Shown piece after piece: positions 52,258-53,405 of a stretch of DNA of 53,405 bases. The notes beneath the pieces were generated by a model. It searched no databases. It was not told the DNA's origin and was given only the letters and a program-made list of their open reading frames with translations. A program made the translations under genes and the position numbers. This DNA comes from Burkholderiales bacterium. Its GTDB lineage: Bacteria; Pseudomonadota; Gammaproteobacteria; Burkholderiales; Burkholderiaceae_C. The stretch is from assembly GCA_013044035.1 (NCBI GenBank), contig JABEVE010000022.1:1-53405 (forward strand), written 5' to 3'. Numbering within the stretch: position 1 is the first letter of the stretch; every line of letters begins with the position of its first letter.

Positions 52258-53405
52258 TCAATGCCCAGGGTTGTTCTCCGGAATCTGCAGACTGGGCAAT
52301 TGCCTGCGCGTTTCCACGAGCAACAAGGGACCTTCGTCCTGCATGGCTTTGGGTTTGCGCACCCGCGGCGTGCGGACCGGAGCAGGAATTTTGCGCATGG
52401 CGCGCTGGGCCTGCTCGACCCGAGCGGGATCGGATTGCACCCATTGCAGGCCCGCAGCCTGAACCACGGATTGCAGGGCTTCAACCGGCAAGGATGCGGG
52501 CACTACGCCGGCAAGACCAGCCGCCCTCGGTGCGATCGGGTGAGATGGCTCCTGCGTGCTCGTCGAGATCGGTTGAATGGGCGTGGCGACCTGTTTCGCT
52601 TCCAACGGTTCGGCATGCGCCGCAAAGGCAACTGGTGCGGTGCTCGCTGTCGGTGCGATTTCTGCAGACCTTGTTTCAATTGACAACGGCTGCGGTGCGG
52701 CGAAGGAATCCGACTCGGGTTGCGACACGTCGTCATGTGCTGCAAATGAGGAGGCAACGGCGATGTTCACGGCCTGGTTTGCGACAGGAGCAGGGGCTGC
52801 GGGTTCGTTGCGCAGGGGCATCACGGGCTGACCTTGTTCGGCGCCCGTTGCAGTGGCCGTTGCCGCTGCTGAGGGCGCGTCATTGGCTGCAGCAACGGCG
52901 ACTTCAGGTGGTGTCTCTGCGACCGCGCCATCGCGCCCACGACCACCGCGGCCACCGCGGCGACGGCGCCCACGGCCGCGCTTCGCCGGATCGGTCGATT
53001 CGGTCTCGTCCTGGGTCGGTGCTTCATTGGCTTCGGTCGGGCCTCCGGCTTGCGCCGGGGTGACCGTGCCGACCATCGACAGCGGCTTGGTCGTCATCGA
53101 TGCAGCGCCCGCACCGGTTTGCTCAGGGGCGCCGGAATCGCTCACCGGCAACTGCAGACCAAAATTCTCCCAGGTTTCTTCCACACCTTCGAGTGCTTGC
53201 ACGAGGCGTTTCTGGCGGCCATTGCGCGTGCCGCGCTCTTGGCGTTCACCGCGCTCACCTCGTTCTGTGCGTGACACGGTTGCCTCGCTGCCGGGCTGCG
53301 CCGGTTTCACATCCCTGGCGGGAGTTTGAGCATTGGCCTCGGCCGCTGCTTGGCGCTCACCACGCTCACCACGCTCGGGACGCTCGGGACGCTCGGGACG
53401 CTCGG
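52258..53405 (-). CDS. rne: Ribonuclease E, C-terminal part (5' end beyond window)
   Basis: About 382 residues of the disordered C-terminal half of RNase E. There is a run of (P/G)ER repeats at the window edge, then RTERGERGERQERGTRNGRQ, an Arg/Gly-rich segment (RGRGRRRRGGRGGRGRDG), long Ala/Pro-rich linkers, and the ending DEGPLLLVETRRQLPSLQIP. That ending matches Burkholderiales RNase E (memory of the family). This region binds RNA and degradosome partners. The catalytic S1/DNase-like half lies right of the window. Read-through is open to 53405. Confidence 0.85.
   Translation of the reverse strand, partial: ERPERPERPERGERGERQAAAEANAQTPARDVKPAQPGSEATVSRTERGERGERQERGTRNGRQKRLVQALEGVEETWENFGLQLPVSDSGAPEQTGAGAASMTTKPLSMVGTVTPAQAGGPTEANEAPTQDETESTDPAKRGRGRRRRGGRGGRGRDGAVAETPPEVAVAAANDAPSAAATATATGAEQGQPVMPLRNEPAAPAPVANQAVNIAVASSFAAHDDVSQPESDSFAAPQPLSIETRSAEIAPTASTAPVAFAAHAEPLEAKQVATPIQPISTSTQEPSHPIAPRAAGLAGVVPASLPVEALQSVVQAAGLQWVQSDPARVEQAQRAMRKIPAPVRTPRVRKPKAMQDEGPLLLVETRRQLPSLQIPENNPGH
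53374..53405 (-). repeat. 9-base tandem repeat encoding ERP in rne
   Basis: The unit CGCTCGGGA repeats at least three times at the window edge (plus strand), preceded by related CGCTCACCA units. It encodes Glu-Arg-Pro then Glu-Arg-Gly repeats of the RNase E tail. Such arrays can change length by slippage. Confidence 0.85.

Noticed and set aside
53340-53405. CRISPR-like short repeats at the right edge
   Set aside because: The unit is 9 bases with no spacers and encodes ERP/ERG repeats of the RNase E tail.

Overview
The window looks like chromosomal DNA of a GC-rich betaproteobacterium of the order Burkholderiales. The evidence is gene order: rpsP-rimM-trmD-rplS; AI-2E permease-hda-HAD-pcnB-folK diverging from purM; murJ diverging from rpsT; argD-argF; trxB / Crp-Fnr regulator / ftsK-lolA-rarA; and an RNase E ending typical of the group. 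A Thiomonas-like organism is a guess from overall impression; no marker here proves the genus.

Bases 1 to about 12,880 form an eroded accessory region. It starts at a junction between an AraC-type regulator fragment (minus strand) and a livH lacking its 5' part, followed by livM, a vanillin dehydrogenase-like gene and a coniferyl-alcohol dehydrogenase-like gene. Next is a self-contained cluster: LysR regulator, divergent amino-acid-type ABC transporter (binding protein, permease, ATPase) and a cytoplasmic sulfatase/phosphonate-monoester-hydrolase superfamily enzyme. After it lies a wrecked formate dehydrogenase locus: a frameshifted, truncated regulator is fused head-on to the last quarter of fdsA, followed by intact fdhD and fdsD. 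An IS3-family transposase fragment abuts the 3' end of tRNA-Ser(GCT), a usual island attachment position.

From 12,884 onward the content is mostly housekeeping: tatD-like nuclease; htpG with a clear sigma-32 promoter; a methyltransferase; CobD/CbiB-like protein; CoA pyrophosphatase; the S16-RimM-TrmD-L19 operon with a strong terminator hairpin just before rimM; folate and poly(A) polymerase genes; hda; purM; murJ; rpsT; arginine biosynthesis genes argD and argF; a tandem DoxX-like membrane protein; rsgA; a pterin dehydratase; an M48 protease; orn; an acyl-CoA synthetase; trxB; a Crp/Fnr regulator; ftsK; lolA; rarA.

The right end has a complete livHMGF branched-chain amino-acid-type ABC operon without a binding-protein gene, a monooxygenase-like small protein beside a ferredoxin-type reductase, an NAD-dependent epimerase-like protein, and the C-terminal part of RNase E running off the edge.

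No CRISPR array, prophage or classical defence system was recognised. The best candidate for an undescribed functional unit is the LysR/ABC transporter/hydrolase cluster at 4485-9805. All family assignments are from reading the sequence, without database searches.
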